DNA of 64,000 nt from Nectonema munidae (GCA_030549495.1 JAUIRK010000785.1:44883-108882); one strand, 5' to 3'. Shown: positions 41,641-53,485, counted from the stretch's first letter. Notes: a model not told the origin generated them from the sequence alone. Numbers and translations are program-made.

Positions 41641-42959
41641 CTTTTCTTTTGCTTTTACCTTTATATAACTTGAATTGAAAATGGCAAAATATTATGAGCA
41701 AACGAAAAAAATTGTAATAAAAAAGGTATATTAAATAAAACAATATACTTTTATAATTACATTTTTAATAGATAAAAAAGTTTTATTTAAAAGTTTTTAA
41801 TAGATGAAAAAAAGTTTGGAATGAATGAGAAAAGGAAGTAAGTATATATTTTCATTTTCATAAATTTCATGAAATACATACAACATAAAATTAATGCACA
41901 AAAATAAAATGATAAAAGTAGAATAAACGCTGGTCAATGAACTCGATGAGAATGATACAATAAAAGAAGTAACTTTTGAGATCAGCATCAAAGGCCAATC
42001 AGACGCTTGAAGACGCCAACTATGGATATAAGATCATTTTTCCTCAGCCTTAAAGCACTTTAATTTCACATTTGCGCGATTTTACCTAAATATTTCAAAA
42101 CAGATTTGTAAATCATTGCTTGAAAATTAAACAGTAATCGTTTTGTTGTTTGTTCCATCCTTTATCCATAATAATAATAAATAGATGAAAAATTATATTA
42201 AAAATACTTATCTATGGTTAAAAAGGATAGTAAAAAATTGAGAATATACTAATAATTGTCGCATCTTGTCAAATATCGAGCGTTCGCCAAGATAACAGAA
42301 AGCACGAAATAATAGAGTCGTGAAGTGGGATTAAAAATCTGGCGCAGAAAGGTCGGTGTTAAAAATGATCAGCTAAAGGTTCTAAAAAAATGCATATTTA
42401 AAATAAATAAATTGCATTAACGAGATTTAAATTTCATCAAATCAATTTAACTTATTATCCAATGAATCTTGTTGAAAATGAAAAATCCAGGAGCACAACT
42501 AATATAAATTAAATAATAAATATAAAGACAAAATTTGAAGATAATATAAAAAATATGTGACAATGCTTCCTTCTCACTCCACTTTACAAAAGTAAACATT
42601 AGTTTTATATTTTTCGGTTCGGCGGAAGTAAAGCAGAGAGAAAGAAAAAATATGTGAAAGGAAGTCTAAAAAAACCAAGTTCTTTTTTTTTGTAGAACGA
42701 TTTAGCGCATGCTAGAAAAGATTTTTCTCTGAAGGAGTTCGCGTGCCCTTCTGAATCTTCTTTGAATGCGCTTCTGCTAAAAGTTAGAAGAAATCTGATC
42801 ATTTGCCCGCTTGAATCCTTTTTGCTCTAACAAAATTGTAATATGTTTAGACAGCGCGTGTATAGATAACCAATTGTGCGGCAAGTTGCTATGATCGATG
42901 TATCCCCTAATTGCCTTTTACATTTTAAGCTTAAGATTAGAATGACTCAAAAAGCTTAT
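41641..42959. other. AT-rich DNA with one more balanced block
   Basis: No gene recognised. 42600-42900 is less AT-rich and carries an unrecognised 65-codon minus frame. It could be regulatory or an eroded element. Confidence 0.35.
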
Positions 42960-43128
42960 AAATTATAAACTTGGCTCAAAAACAATATGAGGGGACGGAA
43001 ATCCGGATTATTATTATCGAACAAGCTTAGCAAGCGTTGAAATCGTTCCTAAGCAGGCGCGTGTGAAATAACGAAAGACCGGTTTATCCGAAAGTGGATA
43101 AACGAGATATGACTGTAAATCGATATTT
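42960..43128 (-). mobile_element. Probable pogo/Tigger end fragment
   Basis: Read on the minus strand from 43128, ACAGTCATATCTCGTTTATC and GGATAAACCGGTC resemble a Tigger-type terminus, ending near AATCCGGATTTCCGTCCCC. No transposase part is adjacent. Confidence 0.35.
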
Positions 43129-45042
43129 TAACCCCTCTGAATGGTATTATATTATAATGTTCAAATTTTGGTGTAATATTATATCTTAGTGTTAGAGAAG
43201 TAGTCATTAATGTTTTTAGCCATTTTTTTATTTGCACTGTTATATATCATTATGAAAAATATAATTTCAGAAATTGGAACATATTTTTCACTTAGGTTTT
43301 TATTTAAGCATTTATTTGTTTCTTATATTTTATCAAAAAATATTGAAAATATCTATGATAGAATCCTTTTATACAATTTGTCTTCAATATGCTATGCATG
43401 TGATAAGAATTTCTTTTTGCTTCAAGCATATTGTGAAAACATACAATATATATAAACTATATTCGCAAGACTTGTTTCGTCTATTGATACTCATCAACTA
43501 TGGTTTGCACATCCGATTTGAGAATATTTGTAGCTTAGCACATATTTGATGGCATTTTATTTGGCTCTGAGCTTTGCCAAATTAACTGTAAAGTATAAAA
43601 AATTTTCCATATATCTTTATTGAGAAAGCACATGATGGGAGAAATGAGTGAAACAACCTATAAGCTATATTTTTTACTACTTTTCTAGTTAAATATCTTT
43701 TACTACATTATTTACTAGAGAATAGTAAATTTCACTAGATCATTTTGTCAGTTAAGTTACTGACAATACATTTTTAGTTGTTAAAACGAAATTGCGGGAA
43801 CCAACAATATAAAATATAGTACAGGAGTACAATATTAAATTACAAATCTTTTTTTCAAATGATAAGCCAAAATAACTTGACTAAAATTAACATTATGTTT
43901 TCAATATCAACATTTAGATAACATTAACGTAATCTTATTATTTATAAATATAAAATATATTTTGGATCTCACTTTTTTATTTTCCACTTCAGCAAATTTT
44001 TTAATATTTAAAACTTAATAGTTTTATTTCGCCAAGCTCTAACCCATGTTCAGCGAATGTGCCGTTGCCCCACTTCTCTATCTTTAAGGTACAGGTATGC
44101 GATCACGCTTGCATTCTGTAAAAACATGAAGTGCTTTAGAAAGTCTAAGGAAATCATTAAGATCCTTATATCTTTTCCGAATAAAAGCGTTTTACAAAGA
44201 AGATTTTTGTGATTACCCGCAAAATCCCTTCCTACGCCTTTCACGCACAATGGGAGCCCAGTGTCAAATAAAATAAAAACCGTCTGCTCAAGTTATATGT
44301 AAAAATTCATTGAAAAAGAAAGCACAGGATTAATTTTAGAAAATCTGTGCCTGAAAGGGTTACCACACTAAGCTTATTAAAAATAGAAAGATGCGAAGAA
44401 AGGGATTAAATTTGCAAAAAGACTTTTAATAAGTAACAAAGCAAGAATTAGTGTTCTACATCATTTACAGCAAAGTGTCACAAAGCTTGTAAAGAATAAT
44501 GTTTACAGCGTCTTCTTTTAACCTACAAGCGTTTTCTGACTTTTATATCGAAATTTTCTCTCATTTAAATCTTACGCAGTTGCAATAGTAATATTGGATT
44601 ACTTTGATAAAGAAAAAAAGTTTGTTCAACTTGTTCAGATAATTTTAATAACATTTTCCTGTGTAGGATCTTTGGGGTTTTTGTAGCTTCAACTGCCCTT
44701 TCATCAGATATATTTATAAAATATAACAGACTGTCACATTGGCTTCACGCTCCATTCTAACCAATTAGAAAGTGATTCCTTAATCCATGAAGTTACATCA
44801 TTGTCTACATTGAGTTACATTGGCTTTTTATTGATAAAAGTAATTTTTAAAAAAGCAAAAACAATCATTAGACAGCAAGTTTGCGACGAAACAATTATTT
44901 TAAATCTAGACAAAAATTAATTTTATATAAATAACAGAAAATTACTGTGAAGTTGATAACTTGCTATTCAAACCTGAAAGCGTATGTACAAATAAAGAGG
45001 CCTCTACATACCGCAATTATCTGATTATTAAATTTAAATCTC
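43129..45042. other. AT-rich intergenic DNA
   Basis: Open frames at 43210-43549 are AT-driven and hydrophobic without a recognised family. A 66-codon minus frame at 44050-44250 lies in a less AT-rich block but is not recognised. Confidence 0.4.
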
Positions 45043-45990
45043 TTAACTCTATTAGTCCTAGACGAGCGGGCGTATATCGATTTCTTTAAATGATTTCATT
45101 TCTGGACTCAATTTTTGCAATTAGAGCATAACAAAATGAGCGAATATCAACTAATTTTGTCTTTTCTCTTGAAAATTCATATTTCTATACAGTTTCAAGC
45201 GCATAACGCTTTTATATTTATAATTTTATTAATAAATATCACAACTTGATTTAAAATCGTTAATCAAAATTTTGATTAAGGATAAAATTCTATTTAAAAA
45301 TATTATTCAAATTAAAAATATATTTTTTTTATAATAAATCGACAATGATTACTTCATTTCTGTACTCCATTTTGGCCAATACGTTAAAAAATATCTGAAA
45401 GTGTCAATTTAATTGCTAATGTATGCCTGAAAATCAGTTTTTTCCAAAATAATAATTTCTGTGAAATATCGAAAAATCGTAATATTTGAATCCTATTAGT
45501 GCTAAATAAATCTTCACAAAAAAATTAAGTGTACAAAATAGGCTGAATTCTATCCCTTCAAATTTAGTAACTTTTTCTAAAATCGCTAACTATTTTCATG
45601 ATAGTTGAATGACCCTCTCATGTCAAAAACTGTGAAAAAATAAAAAATTTTGAACAAAATTTTTAAATTATCGGTAGTTAACCTTATAAATTAGGGTCTA
45701 GATTAGATAATTATAATTATATACAGTTTTCAACGCATAGCACTTTATATAGAAATATATCTAATAAAATGTTCCTTCAAATTTTACATGAAATATATGT
45801 TTTTATACTAAATCTATAATGCTGGTTTCATTTCTGGATTCGGTTTCCCATTTAAAGGGTTTAAAAAAATATCTATTTTACCAAATTGAAGATGCTGGTT
45901 TCATTTCTAATTAGCGATGTATGCTTGAAAATCAGTTTTTTCCAAAAAAAATATTTCTGTAAAATTTTTTCAAAAAAATTGTTTATTGGT
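45043..45990 (+). repeat. Unclassified repeat R, two tandem diverged units
   Basis: Starts at TTAACTCTATTAGTCC (45043). Two direct units offset by roughly 490-535 bp share ATACAGTTT-AAGCGCATA (45187 and 45721), TTCATTTCTG and TGTATGCCTGAAAATCAG (45420 and 45909). Part of unit 2 (45520-45600) matches the copy at 32 kb. Non-coding, class unknown, possibly a piggyBac-type non-autonomous element. Confidence 0.5.
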
Positions 45991-46749
45991 TATAAACTGG
46001 TTTTCTGGTAACTGTCGTTGTAAACAGTACTTCTGTCGTATTGGCTCATCAAATAACTCATTTTGCAGATCAAGAAATACCCACTCACCTATTAATTTTC
46101 TGCCCCTCTCTTCACTTACTTCGCAACAATTTGATGGAAATGATCAAATATTTTAGGTCACACTCCACGTTCATTTTCGGATCTCATCACTTTCCTCCAA
46201 TATAAATTTCATTACATATATTACATGTTAACTTAGATATTACATTTTTAAGTGAGCATTTTAGAGGCTTTATGATATTATATTTATTATCACATCGATT
46301 AGGTGCTAAATTTCTCTTCTTACTTAGTATGTTTAATAGATTACTATTTTTACTATTAACAACGTATCAAGACCAAGAGAGTACTTCTTTTTTAATTTAA
46401 TGAGTTAATCTTATCATTAATCTTATTATTATCTTTTTTATAATTCAGCCTTTTCACCACTAACGTTTACTAATTTTCTTAGACGGGTGAGACTTTTTAC
46501 CCAAATACACCCAACAGATCAAAATAAATTTAAATATACACCGAATAAGTTAAACATAGAAGAATTATCTCGGCACAAAACTAACATAAAATATTAATTT
46601 TAAATAAAATTATAGAGCCTTGGGGATCAATGACCTTCGATTGTTAAGCTTAGAGGTACACACTAAAAATCATTGAGGCTCAGATTTTTATTGTTAACTA
46701 AGAATAAATTTAAATATTATAAAATAGCTATATAGAATTATATTATACT

Positions 46750-47339
46750 ATATCCAGATATCACCTTTAATGTCTAACGTTGCGAAAACGCAACAAGCAA
46801 TAAAATCAAAAAAATTTTTAAAAGTATGGAAGCAATTCAAAATATTACTAGATATTCGACAAGCGAAAAGAAAAATATACAGTTGAGGCAGCCCAAAGTA
46901 ATATATACATATTACATATAATAAATACATGCGACTTGTTGATTTATTGGATCAAAATATTAACCAGTATCGCATTTCATTAAGAAGAAAGAAATGGTAT
47001 TGGCCAATTATGAAACACGTGATAGACATGTCAATCACAAATTCTTGGGCTCTTCATAAACTACAAACTTCCAATCCCTATGATCAGCTATCTTTCAGAA
47101 GAGTATTAGTGAAGTATCTGCTAAACCTTGATTTTAATCCTCCAAAACCAGGCAAAGCTCTAGCTACAAAAAGCCCAAGTGAAGATGTCAGATTTAGCCA
47201 AAAGAATCATATCATTGTGAATAATGAAGGTAATAAAAGACTCCGATGTCGCCATTGTAAGTCTCAATCGGTCAAATTTAATGAATTTTTTAATTTTTGT
47301 CTAATTTTTTGCTTAAAGTTGCTATTTTGTAATATTTAA
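46750..47339 (+). pseudogene. piggyBac transposase, C-terminal fragment
   Basis: The 136-codon frame at 46929-47339 starts MRLVDLLDQNINQYRISLRR and continues KKWYWPIMKHVIDMSITN. This is the conserved region holding the third catalytic aspartate in VDLLDQ, followed by LSFRRVLVKYLL and a partial C-terminal zinc motif RCRHC. Upstream, in another frame, RYSTSEKKNIQLRQPKVIYT is the segment that normally precedes it. A frameshift separates the two pieces and the RING-like C-terminus is cut short. It is not the same copy as the 10.6-kb remnant, which has the other half. Confidence 0.82.
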
Positions 47340-47410
47340 TTGTCATATTCTTCTAAAAAAAACTTGTAATTTTAATTACACGTATTAGTCTAACGTTGCA
47401 AAAACGCAAC
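46772..47410. repeat. 23-bp direct repeat with hairpin potential inside the piggyBac element
   Basis: GTCTAACGTTGCGAAAACGC (continuing AAC) at 46772-46794 recurs with one mismatch at 47388-47410. Each copy contains GTTGC-(R)AAAA-GCAAC-like self-complementarity. Confidence 0.75.
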
Positions 47411-47789
47411 TTATATTTTTTATATCAATAAAAGTAAATTCTTTCAATATTTTTATCTTTATGTCTTTTCAAGCATAGTTTAGATTGTACTTAAATTTTT
47501 GAAAAATTACAAACAAATACAAACCTTGAGCAAAACCCTAGTTTTCACTTCAAAAACCTTTGTCAAAAAGGAGTTATAAAATTGTTTTAAAAATAACTTA
47601 AAATATAATAATTATATTATAATATTAAGTTTGATAACACAAAAAGATAACTGGAGATATAATAATATATAACAATACTGTATCTTTTTATTTTAAGTAT
47701 TTGTCTAATACATTTTTAATTTCAAGTTCTTATTTATAAATAAAGAATATATTTATGTGTATTTGGGTAAAAAGTCCTACCGTTTTTAG

Positions 47790-48041
47790 ACTATTCTCCT
47801 TATTAAAATATTTCTTCAATTCGCCTACTCCTTAATTTATTCAGCTTGTACATCTTATCCAATCCTAAACCTACTCTACCTCTGCTAAACTCCTTTCATT
47901 TTCCATTCCGCCTGAAAGCATATCAATTCAGTTCGGGAAGTGCTTTGATATTCTAAACCTCCTACCTACCTACATGGTGACTTTTGTCAATAAATATTTT
48001 TTAGATATTTTAAATAAAATATTTTTACTAAACTTCTTTTT
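47790..48041 (+). mobile_element. Probable LINE 3' end fragment
   Basis: Pyrimidine-rich sequence like that of the 38.5-kb LINE, ending in a CTACCTACCTAC tail near 47965. No protein domain can be read. Confidence 0.3.
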
Positions 48042-48215
48042 GAGCCTCAATTAGGGTGTACCCCTCATCTTATTAGTTGAGGTCAGGGGTTCGATCCCTA
48101 AGGCTCCCAACTCTTAAAAACAAATTTACAAAAACTAGGATTAACCGCATAATGCGAAACCAGCTTAGGTTGCTAATGTATTATAATTTGATCATCGAGT
48201 AGACATTGTTTTTAA
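48042..48215 (+). repeat. tRNA-derived SINE, copy 1
   Basis: The head 48042-48106 folds like a tRNA. GAGCC at the 5' side pairs with GGCTC at the 3' side, and a perfect pol III B box GGTTCGATCCC lies at 48088-48098. The tail GGATTAACCGCATAATGC matches the tail of the copy at 63792. The unpaired and irregular D/anticodon region argues against a working tRNA. Confidence 0.65.
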
Positions 48216-48559
48216 TATCTATATATCAGAAATGGAAGATAAATCTCTAAATTTTACATTCTTTCTTCTATAGAATAATATTTTTTTAATTAAATAGCTT
48301 CATTAAGATTTTTCTGAATAGGAAACTCAAGATTTATATGTAAGTTAAGTTTCACATTTCTATCTCTTTTTATTGTCTCGTAATTGACCTTTATTTTTGT
48401 AACTCGCTCGTTCCTTTTTTACATCCTCCATATTTTCAGTCACATTATTCTCCTTTTAATTTTTCCTAAAAGTTCAGGTACATCAAAAAATAGGACCTTT
48501 TTATAAATGTTACTTTTATTAATTATCCATGCTTAAACAACAATTATTAAGCTAAAAGA

Positions 48560-49930
48560 AGTAAATTGTAGTTATTTATTTTTCTTTTATATTCCAATAT
48601 AGATACACACTTGTTTCCATGTCCAATACCTAACGCGCATGTTACGATGAAGCTTCAAACCCTACTTCAACTCAAATAATAGCTAACCTTTTTAATCAGT
48701 TCATTGTAAATACGTAAAAGACCGTACTCTCCTTAATCTTAAATATGAAGTAACTCTTGCTCACTCCAACAAAATCGAACAACTCTTTATTTCACCATCC
48801 ACATACTCTATCATGCCCTGCCCTACATTAACATCCACATAAGCACAAGTGACTTCTCAACCCACACCTTGTTTATCCGCTAACTTTCCGGTTAAACAAA
48901 ACCTACTATATCTAAGCGTAAGCCATCCTTAAACAGCGAGCCTACTCTGGAAATAGTCTCCCTTCTCCCTTAGATTCTAAAGCAGAGAAAGCTGCCTTCC
49001 GACAAAAAAAGGGTCAAGAATCTAGAAACCAATAAAAATACACTTAGCATCTCTAACACACTATCCTCAAATAATTTTCGAAACGGGAACAGAAAAATGG
49101 AATTAAATCCGAAGATTTACCTACTCCCAAACCCCAATTCATATTCAGAAGCAACACCACTCACTTCGCTCTCTGCCAACATTTTTGAACAAAACCTCAA
49201 TTTAAGAAATCTTGGCACTCTAAACACCGTACGTCAAGCTGGAAATAAAGGCAATTTTTCATATACTGCAATCCTTGAGCCCTGTAACCAGGGCTTCGGA
49301 GCCGCCTCAAAATTGTGCCGCTCTGAAGCAAATATATTTTTTATGGCTACGACGTTTTATAGTTAATATATAAAACTATTCTCTGTAAATAGAATATGAA
49401 TTATGAACATGAACTAAAACTGATTATTTATATTTCAAGGTTATATATGTAACAATTGTGCTTTTGATACATCACGAATTATACGCTTGGAGCCAGACAT
49501 AGGGAGCCGCTTTTTTGTTATTTGTGACTCCGACTACTGGTAAAAAAATTTGCGGCTCCGGCTCTGAAGCCCTGCCAGTAACCTCACTATTTACAATAAC
49601 CTCCTAAAGTCATTGTGGATCACCACAGTCTCGCTCTAACTCTAGCAAAATCATCACATCTTTAATGCCAGAACTGCTTAAAACACGACCACTAAGTGAC
49701 TAAATGCAAAGCTACATCAGCTAATTGTGCTCATTGCCGTAATCGTGGTCGCTCCGTATAGGAATCCATCTTTTAAAACGATAACACAAGACTACCATTC
49801 TTCAATGATCACAACGCAGCCATTAAACAACTATGCGAATTCCAAATTGAACATGCCTGCCATATTCAAAAGCAAGATAGCCTTCTAATAAATAAATTTG
49901 TATGCTAAATTTTCTACACATAAATCGAAT
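48560..49930 (+). mobile_element. Retroelement ORF1-like remnant (zinc knuckle), split by a hAT MITE
   Basis: C-rich, pyrimidine-biased sequence resembling the ORF1 region of the LINE at 38.5 kb. At about 49660-49730 the plus strand reads CQNCLKHDH followed by VTKCKATSANCAHC, a CX2CX4HX4C zinc knuckle and a second Cys pair, as in LINE ORF1 (gag-like) proteins. A 286-bp hAT MITE interrupts it at 49289-49574. It is broken in several places. The clade is uncertain. Confidence 0.42.
49281..49582. mobile_element. hAT MITE with 8-bp target duplication CCTGTAAC/CCAGTAAC
   Basis: Element 49289-49574 (286 bp) starts CAGGGCTTCGGAGCCG and ends GCTCTGAAGCCCTG, inverted ends. Flanks CCTGTAAC (49281-49288) and CCAGTAAC (49575-49582) differ at one base. 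Inserted in the ORF1-like remnant, so it is younger than that element. Confidence 0.83.
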
Positions 49931-50694
49931 GCCCTCTGATGCCGCTTGGGCAAACCAATTTAATATTCTAATTTCTGGCTTCTTTTATATTATTTCTATA
50001 AACGAACCATACCCAAATCTTTTTTAATTTGCCAAAACACTTCACCTCTATCCTTTTATTCTGCATGCAGCATTCTCATAATGTACACCGTTAATCACAC
50101 TCCATTACCACGATTCTCTTCCCACAAGTATTACTTTGTTCTAGTCTTCATAATAAATTCATATAATCATAATAATTCATATAACTTCAAGTAAGCCAGG
50201 AATTCCTGTATTTGAAAAAAATGTGTCAAAACTCAATATTTTAAATGTACATAAATTATTACCGATTCTACATCATTTGACGTAAAAATTAAACAAACAT
50301 AATGTTTAGTTTTTGAGTAATATCCTATTAAAAATGCTAACATTTTTGCTAACTAATCCCCACGAATTAGAAACTTTTTTGATAATCTTTTAGAAATTAT
50401 TTTTATGGGTTGTAAACAGTGTTCCCTTTAAGTATTTCGCTGAAATGCCTTCGAAACATTTGAAAAATAGCTCGGGTTTAATTAGAAAAGCACATACCAA
50501 ACTGTATAATTTAAGTGTATAAAAATCAGCCGTATAGTTTTAGCTTAGCCCTCCTGCTAAAAATTTGTTTGGTCTTTAAATTTGTTTAATTGGCCACGTC
50601 TCTGCTTGATAATGGTTTTAATTTTAAGTGTGTACACTTTCTTTAAAAATGTAACTTTTTGACTTAATAATTCCTTTTCTTTTTATCTTTCCAG
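49931..50694. other. Intergenic DNA upstream of the ERG28-like gene
   Basis: The first 250 bp continues the C-rich retroelement-like composition; the rest is AT-rich. The promoter of the ERG28-like gene should lie here or further upstream, but no convincing core element was seen. Confidence 0.4.
50680..50694 (+). other. Splice acceptor in the 5' UTR of the ERG28-like gene
   Basis: A pyrimidine tract ending TTTTATCTTTCCAG, 42 bp before the ATG. The matching 5' exon was not identified. Confidence 0.5.
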
Positions 50695-50736
50695 AAAATC
50701 AATAAATATTGATACGCTCAAAAGTATTTAAAAAGG

Positions 50737-51126
50737 ATGAATATATTTACACTGATTAGTGAAAAAACTTTTTGCTTGTTACTACGTGGAACTGGTTTTC
50801 TGGATATGATATTTGCTCTACTGATAATGTTTAACCAAGAACTAGTTTTCAAAACCATATATACAAGATATGCAAAAAGTGATTTACCTCGTCGAATTTT
50901 TTCGTTTTGGTTAATGGGCAATGCTATTACCAGGATCTTGACTTCGCTTGAGCCCAAAAGTTCTTATTTGTACCTTACAACTCACATAAACTTTGCAATC
51001 ACCTTCTTACACCTTCTGACAGAAACACTTTTTTACAAAACGGCATATATAACTTCATCTTTTGCAGGCATTTTAGTTACTGGCTTTTTTACTGTGATTA
51101 TGTTCTCAAAGCATTTAAGTGGATAA
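50737..51126 (+). CDS. ERG28: ERG28-like ER membrane scaffold protein of sterol biosynthesis
   Basis: A complete 129-residue frame, close to the about 140 residues usual for the family. It aligns through the whole core: LLRGTGFLDMIF early, then KTIYTRY (family LYTGKP region), RRIFSFWLM (R-FG-W-L), LYLTTHINFAITFLHLLTE and YKTAYITSSF (family HFLSEL-VYGTA). Four hydrophobic segments (about 15-32, 52-66, 79-95, 104-122) fit an ER multi-pass protein. ERG28 tethers the C-4 demethylation enzymes of sterol synthesis; insects keep it although they do not make sterols. The ATG has A at -3. A strong acceptor TTTTATCTTTCCAG ends at 50694, so a 5' UTR intron is likely, and AATAAA at 51149-51154 follows the stop. 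The frame is intact with no internal break. Confidence 0.83.
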   Translation: MNIFTLISEKTFCLLLRGTGFLDMIFALLIMFNQELVFKTIYTRYAKSDLPRRIFSFWLMGNAITRILTSLEPKSSYLYLTTHINFAITFLHLLTETLFYKTAYITSSFAGILVTGFFTVIMFSKHLSG

Positions 51127-51148
51127 GAGTTGAAACATTGTTATTTTT

Positions 51149-51154
51149 AATAAA
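51149..51154 (+). terminator. Poly(A) signal AATAAA of the ERG28-like gene
   Basis: AATAAA 23 bases after the stop codon, followed by TGCTTTCATAG. Confidence 0.6.
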
Positions 51155-51365
51155 ATTGCTTTCATAGTATTTTATGTATTAATTTAATCTGAAAATACAG
51201 GGCTAAATGTATACTAGAAAATTTTTAGAAGGCTTATATTTTAGACTGAAAAGAGAAGGATCCTTTTATAAACACATGCTCTTCTCAAATTAAAGTTAAA
51301 TCCAGGTTCATGTAAAATTTGATTCAAAATAAGATTCATTATCATGCCCACATTTATAATTAATT

Positions 51366-52165
51366 ACCGTATATGCATAGGTGTATGTCGATCCGGTGTA
51401 TAAATCGATCCCCAAATTTTAGAACAAAATCGTGAAAAAAATGTATGTTCTTTGTATAAGTCAACCCAGGAAGTTTGAGCTGTAACAATTAAGTAAAGAA
51501 GAAAATGAAAGTAGATCACAAAAATTTATTTACAACAATTTCTATCATAATTAAATACATAAAGTTGCGTTTTCGCATGTGTTGTGTATTTCTATTTTAC
51601 ATCTTGATTTCAAATAAATGTTCAGAATCCTTCAAATTCTTCGAGTTCATTATCGCTTTCTCCAAATAGTTCGTTCCAATCTTATTCCCTAAATTTATCG
51701 TTCTTCTCTTTGGCATAATAATCATCTTCCTTTCTTATGTCTTCCTCTTCCCATACGAAATTGTCTTCGGTCCCATCCAGCGCATTGGAAATGCCGCACT
51801 TTTTGAACTCATGCTGAACTGTTGTTAGCTGAATTCCGTGCGACGATTCGACAACCTACTTGCAAATAATCCTAAGCGGTGCTGCTTTCATGATCCCAGA
51901 CTTGGTTTAAGTTTTTTCGCCTTCCATCATCCATCCTGACTACTTCTCGCGCATTAAGTCCTTGAATGGCTTGTTGAGGAATGTCAAGTGGCTGAACTAT
52001 ACTAGTATGGCCTCCCGAGATAACTGTAACATCGGTCTTGGATTCGGCTAGCTTGCGTTTGACAGAGTCCACCAAATAAGCACTCAACGAATCCCACACT
52101 AATAAGCTCTTCTTGTGCATCAATCCACCCTGTCTTGATTTCCAGACACGGACAATCAACAGCTA
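51366..52165 (-). pseudogene. pogo/Tigger transposase, 3' part of the element
   Basis: On the minus strand 52159-51872 is a 95-codon frame with VWKSRQGGLMHKKSLLVWDS, then VISGGHTSIVQPLDIPQQ. These are the D-containing blocks of the pogo/Tigger DDE domain (LLV-DS and GG-TS-LQPLD). After a frameshift, EFKKCGISNALDGTED (about 51810-51765) is the typical C-terminus, followed by an acidic tail WEEEDIRKEDDYY. The non-coding 3' end runs to about 51366 (TTAATTACCGTATATGC, TA target). Everything upstream of the DDE middle is missing, so it is a dead 5'-truncated copy. Confidence 0.8.
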
Positions 52166-52975
52166 GATATGCTATACTTTAACCAAGTGAAGGTTTTTAT
52201 ACCATGACTAAAAATGATCTCTTTTGTAAATCTTTAGGGAACAGAATTTTTGTTTGAGCCGATTCTATATTTGGTGTTCTAAGGTTAAAAATGTCTTTAT
52301 CTTCTAATAACCATATGGGAAGAGTTGTATTAGAAGAGTCATTGGTAATACAGTCAGATCTAATTTATCTGACAGTGATTATTCGATCCAATATTGATTA
52401 GGAGCTAAACGATTTTTAGCCTCTCATTTCACTAATCATTATCAACAAGCCTGGTTCATGTCAAATGAATTGGTTAGGTGGATTGATTACTCTGTACTGA
52501 AATGCATTGTTGCTTAAAATAAAATTTTTAGCAACGAAATGTTACCAAGCTTGATTAGTAACACAGAAAAACAAAGAATCATCTTATATAATCTTCATGT
52601 TCTACCTACATTCAGTTAGTAAAGTAAATTATTTGAAAATATATTTAGAACATGGGTCTATGAATTGACAGGTATGTAGCCGTGAATTTAAAATTAGCCC
52701 TTTTAAATAGAAAATGAAGGTTTAAAATTTTTGGAAGAAATATACAGACTTTAAATTTATATAAATTAGCAATTCCAATCCCTAAGTTATAAGCTAAAAA
52801 TTACATGAAAATGATATTATTCGTACTAAGTTTTATTAACAAAAATTTTAAGCAAAGTGTAAAAACATTGCCAATTATTCTAAGCAATCTTAATAAAAAA
52901 AACTAAAACCTTTAAAGTCTAAGAATAAAGATGCTATATATTTCATTTCTGGATTTAAGACTTGATTGTTTAAAT
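52166..52975. other. AT-rich intergenic DNA
   Basis: Nothing recognised. Confidence 0.5.
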
Positions 52976-53143
52976 TTGCCCCTTCCCCCGACTTCAAGTA
53001 CAGAGAGGAGGCTGATCAATGGGTGGGAGGGGCAAAACTGATTTTAATGGGGCAGGGACTATAAGAAAGTGTATAGGAGTTTTAGAGGGGCAAAATAAAT
53101 CCCAGGAGGCAAAGCTCCCTTGCCCCTCTTATCGACAGGCCTG
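52976..53143. mobile_element. GC-rich fragment of a non-autonomous DNA element
   Basis: A G-rich block (GGGTGGGAGGGGCAAAAC, GAGGGGCAAAATAAATCC) ends in CGACAGGCCTG at 53143, which read inward is CAGGCCTGTCGATAAGAGGG, resembling a hAT-type terminus. The partner end is not recognised. The 69-codon frame here is a by-product. Confidence 0.35.
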
Positions 53144-53449
53144 GTTACAGTACCTTAAACTTAAAATTATAGAGTTCTTATATGGTTATGTGCTACAAAA
53201 AATATTTGCCCTGCTGAAAAGTGTATGAGCTCTTGTTCAAATTACTTCCTACATTACTGCCTCTGATCGAATATAGCTTAAATTTGCATTATTATATCAA
53301 AGAAGTGGCGTTAATAAAAAAAAATGGATTTTAAATTTTCATTCTAAGACTTAACCTTAAAACAGGAAAACTAATATTGAAAATCTACTCACAAGACCAA
53401 GTGTTTAAAATGCTATAAAAGATATATAATTGAAAATTATTGCATTTCG

Positions 53450-53485
53450 CCCCCCCCCCCCGATGTGCGCCCCTGATATGAATCT
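53450..53485. mobile_element. Poly-C tract with hAT-like terminus
   Basis: A run of 12 C (53450-53461) followed by GATGTGCGCCCCTG. Read on the minus strand this starts CAGGGGCGCACATCG, a hAT-like end facing left. Confidence 0.35.

Larger units (their letters stand above)
46483..47785 (+). mobile_element. Internally deleted piggyBac element with inverted ends
   Basis: The left end (46483-46511, ACGGGTGAGACTTTTTACCC) and the right end (47757-47783, its near-perfect inverse ending GTCCTACCGT) define a 1.3-kb element with TTAG-like flanks on both sides, presumably decayed TTAA. Inside it, 46750-47339 encodes only the C-terminal part of the transposase, so the N-terminal and most of the catalytic domain are deleted. 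Confidence 0.7.

Noticed and set aside
44050-44250. 66-codon minus-strand frame in a less AT-rich block
   Set aside because: No recognised family and no splice or promoter context.
48042-48106. Functional tRNA gene
   Set aside because: Good B box and acceptor-like pairing but irregular D and anticodon regions, a shared non-tRNA tail and a second diverged copy; a SINE fits better.
50718-50957. 79-codon minus-strand frame
   Set aside because: Antisense shadow of the ERG28-like coding region.
53019-53228. 69-codon frame MGGRGKTDFNGAG
   Set aside because: Glycine-rich only because the G-rich transposon end is translated.
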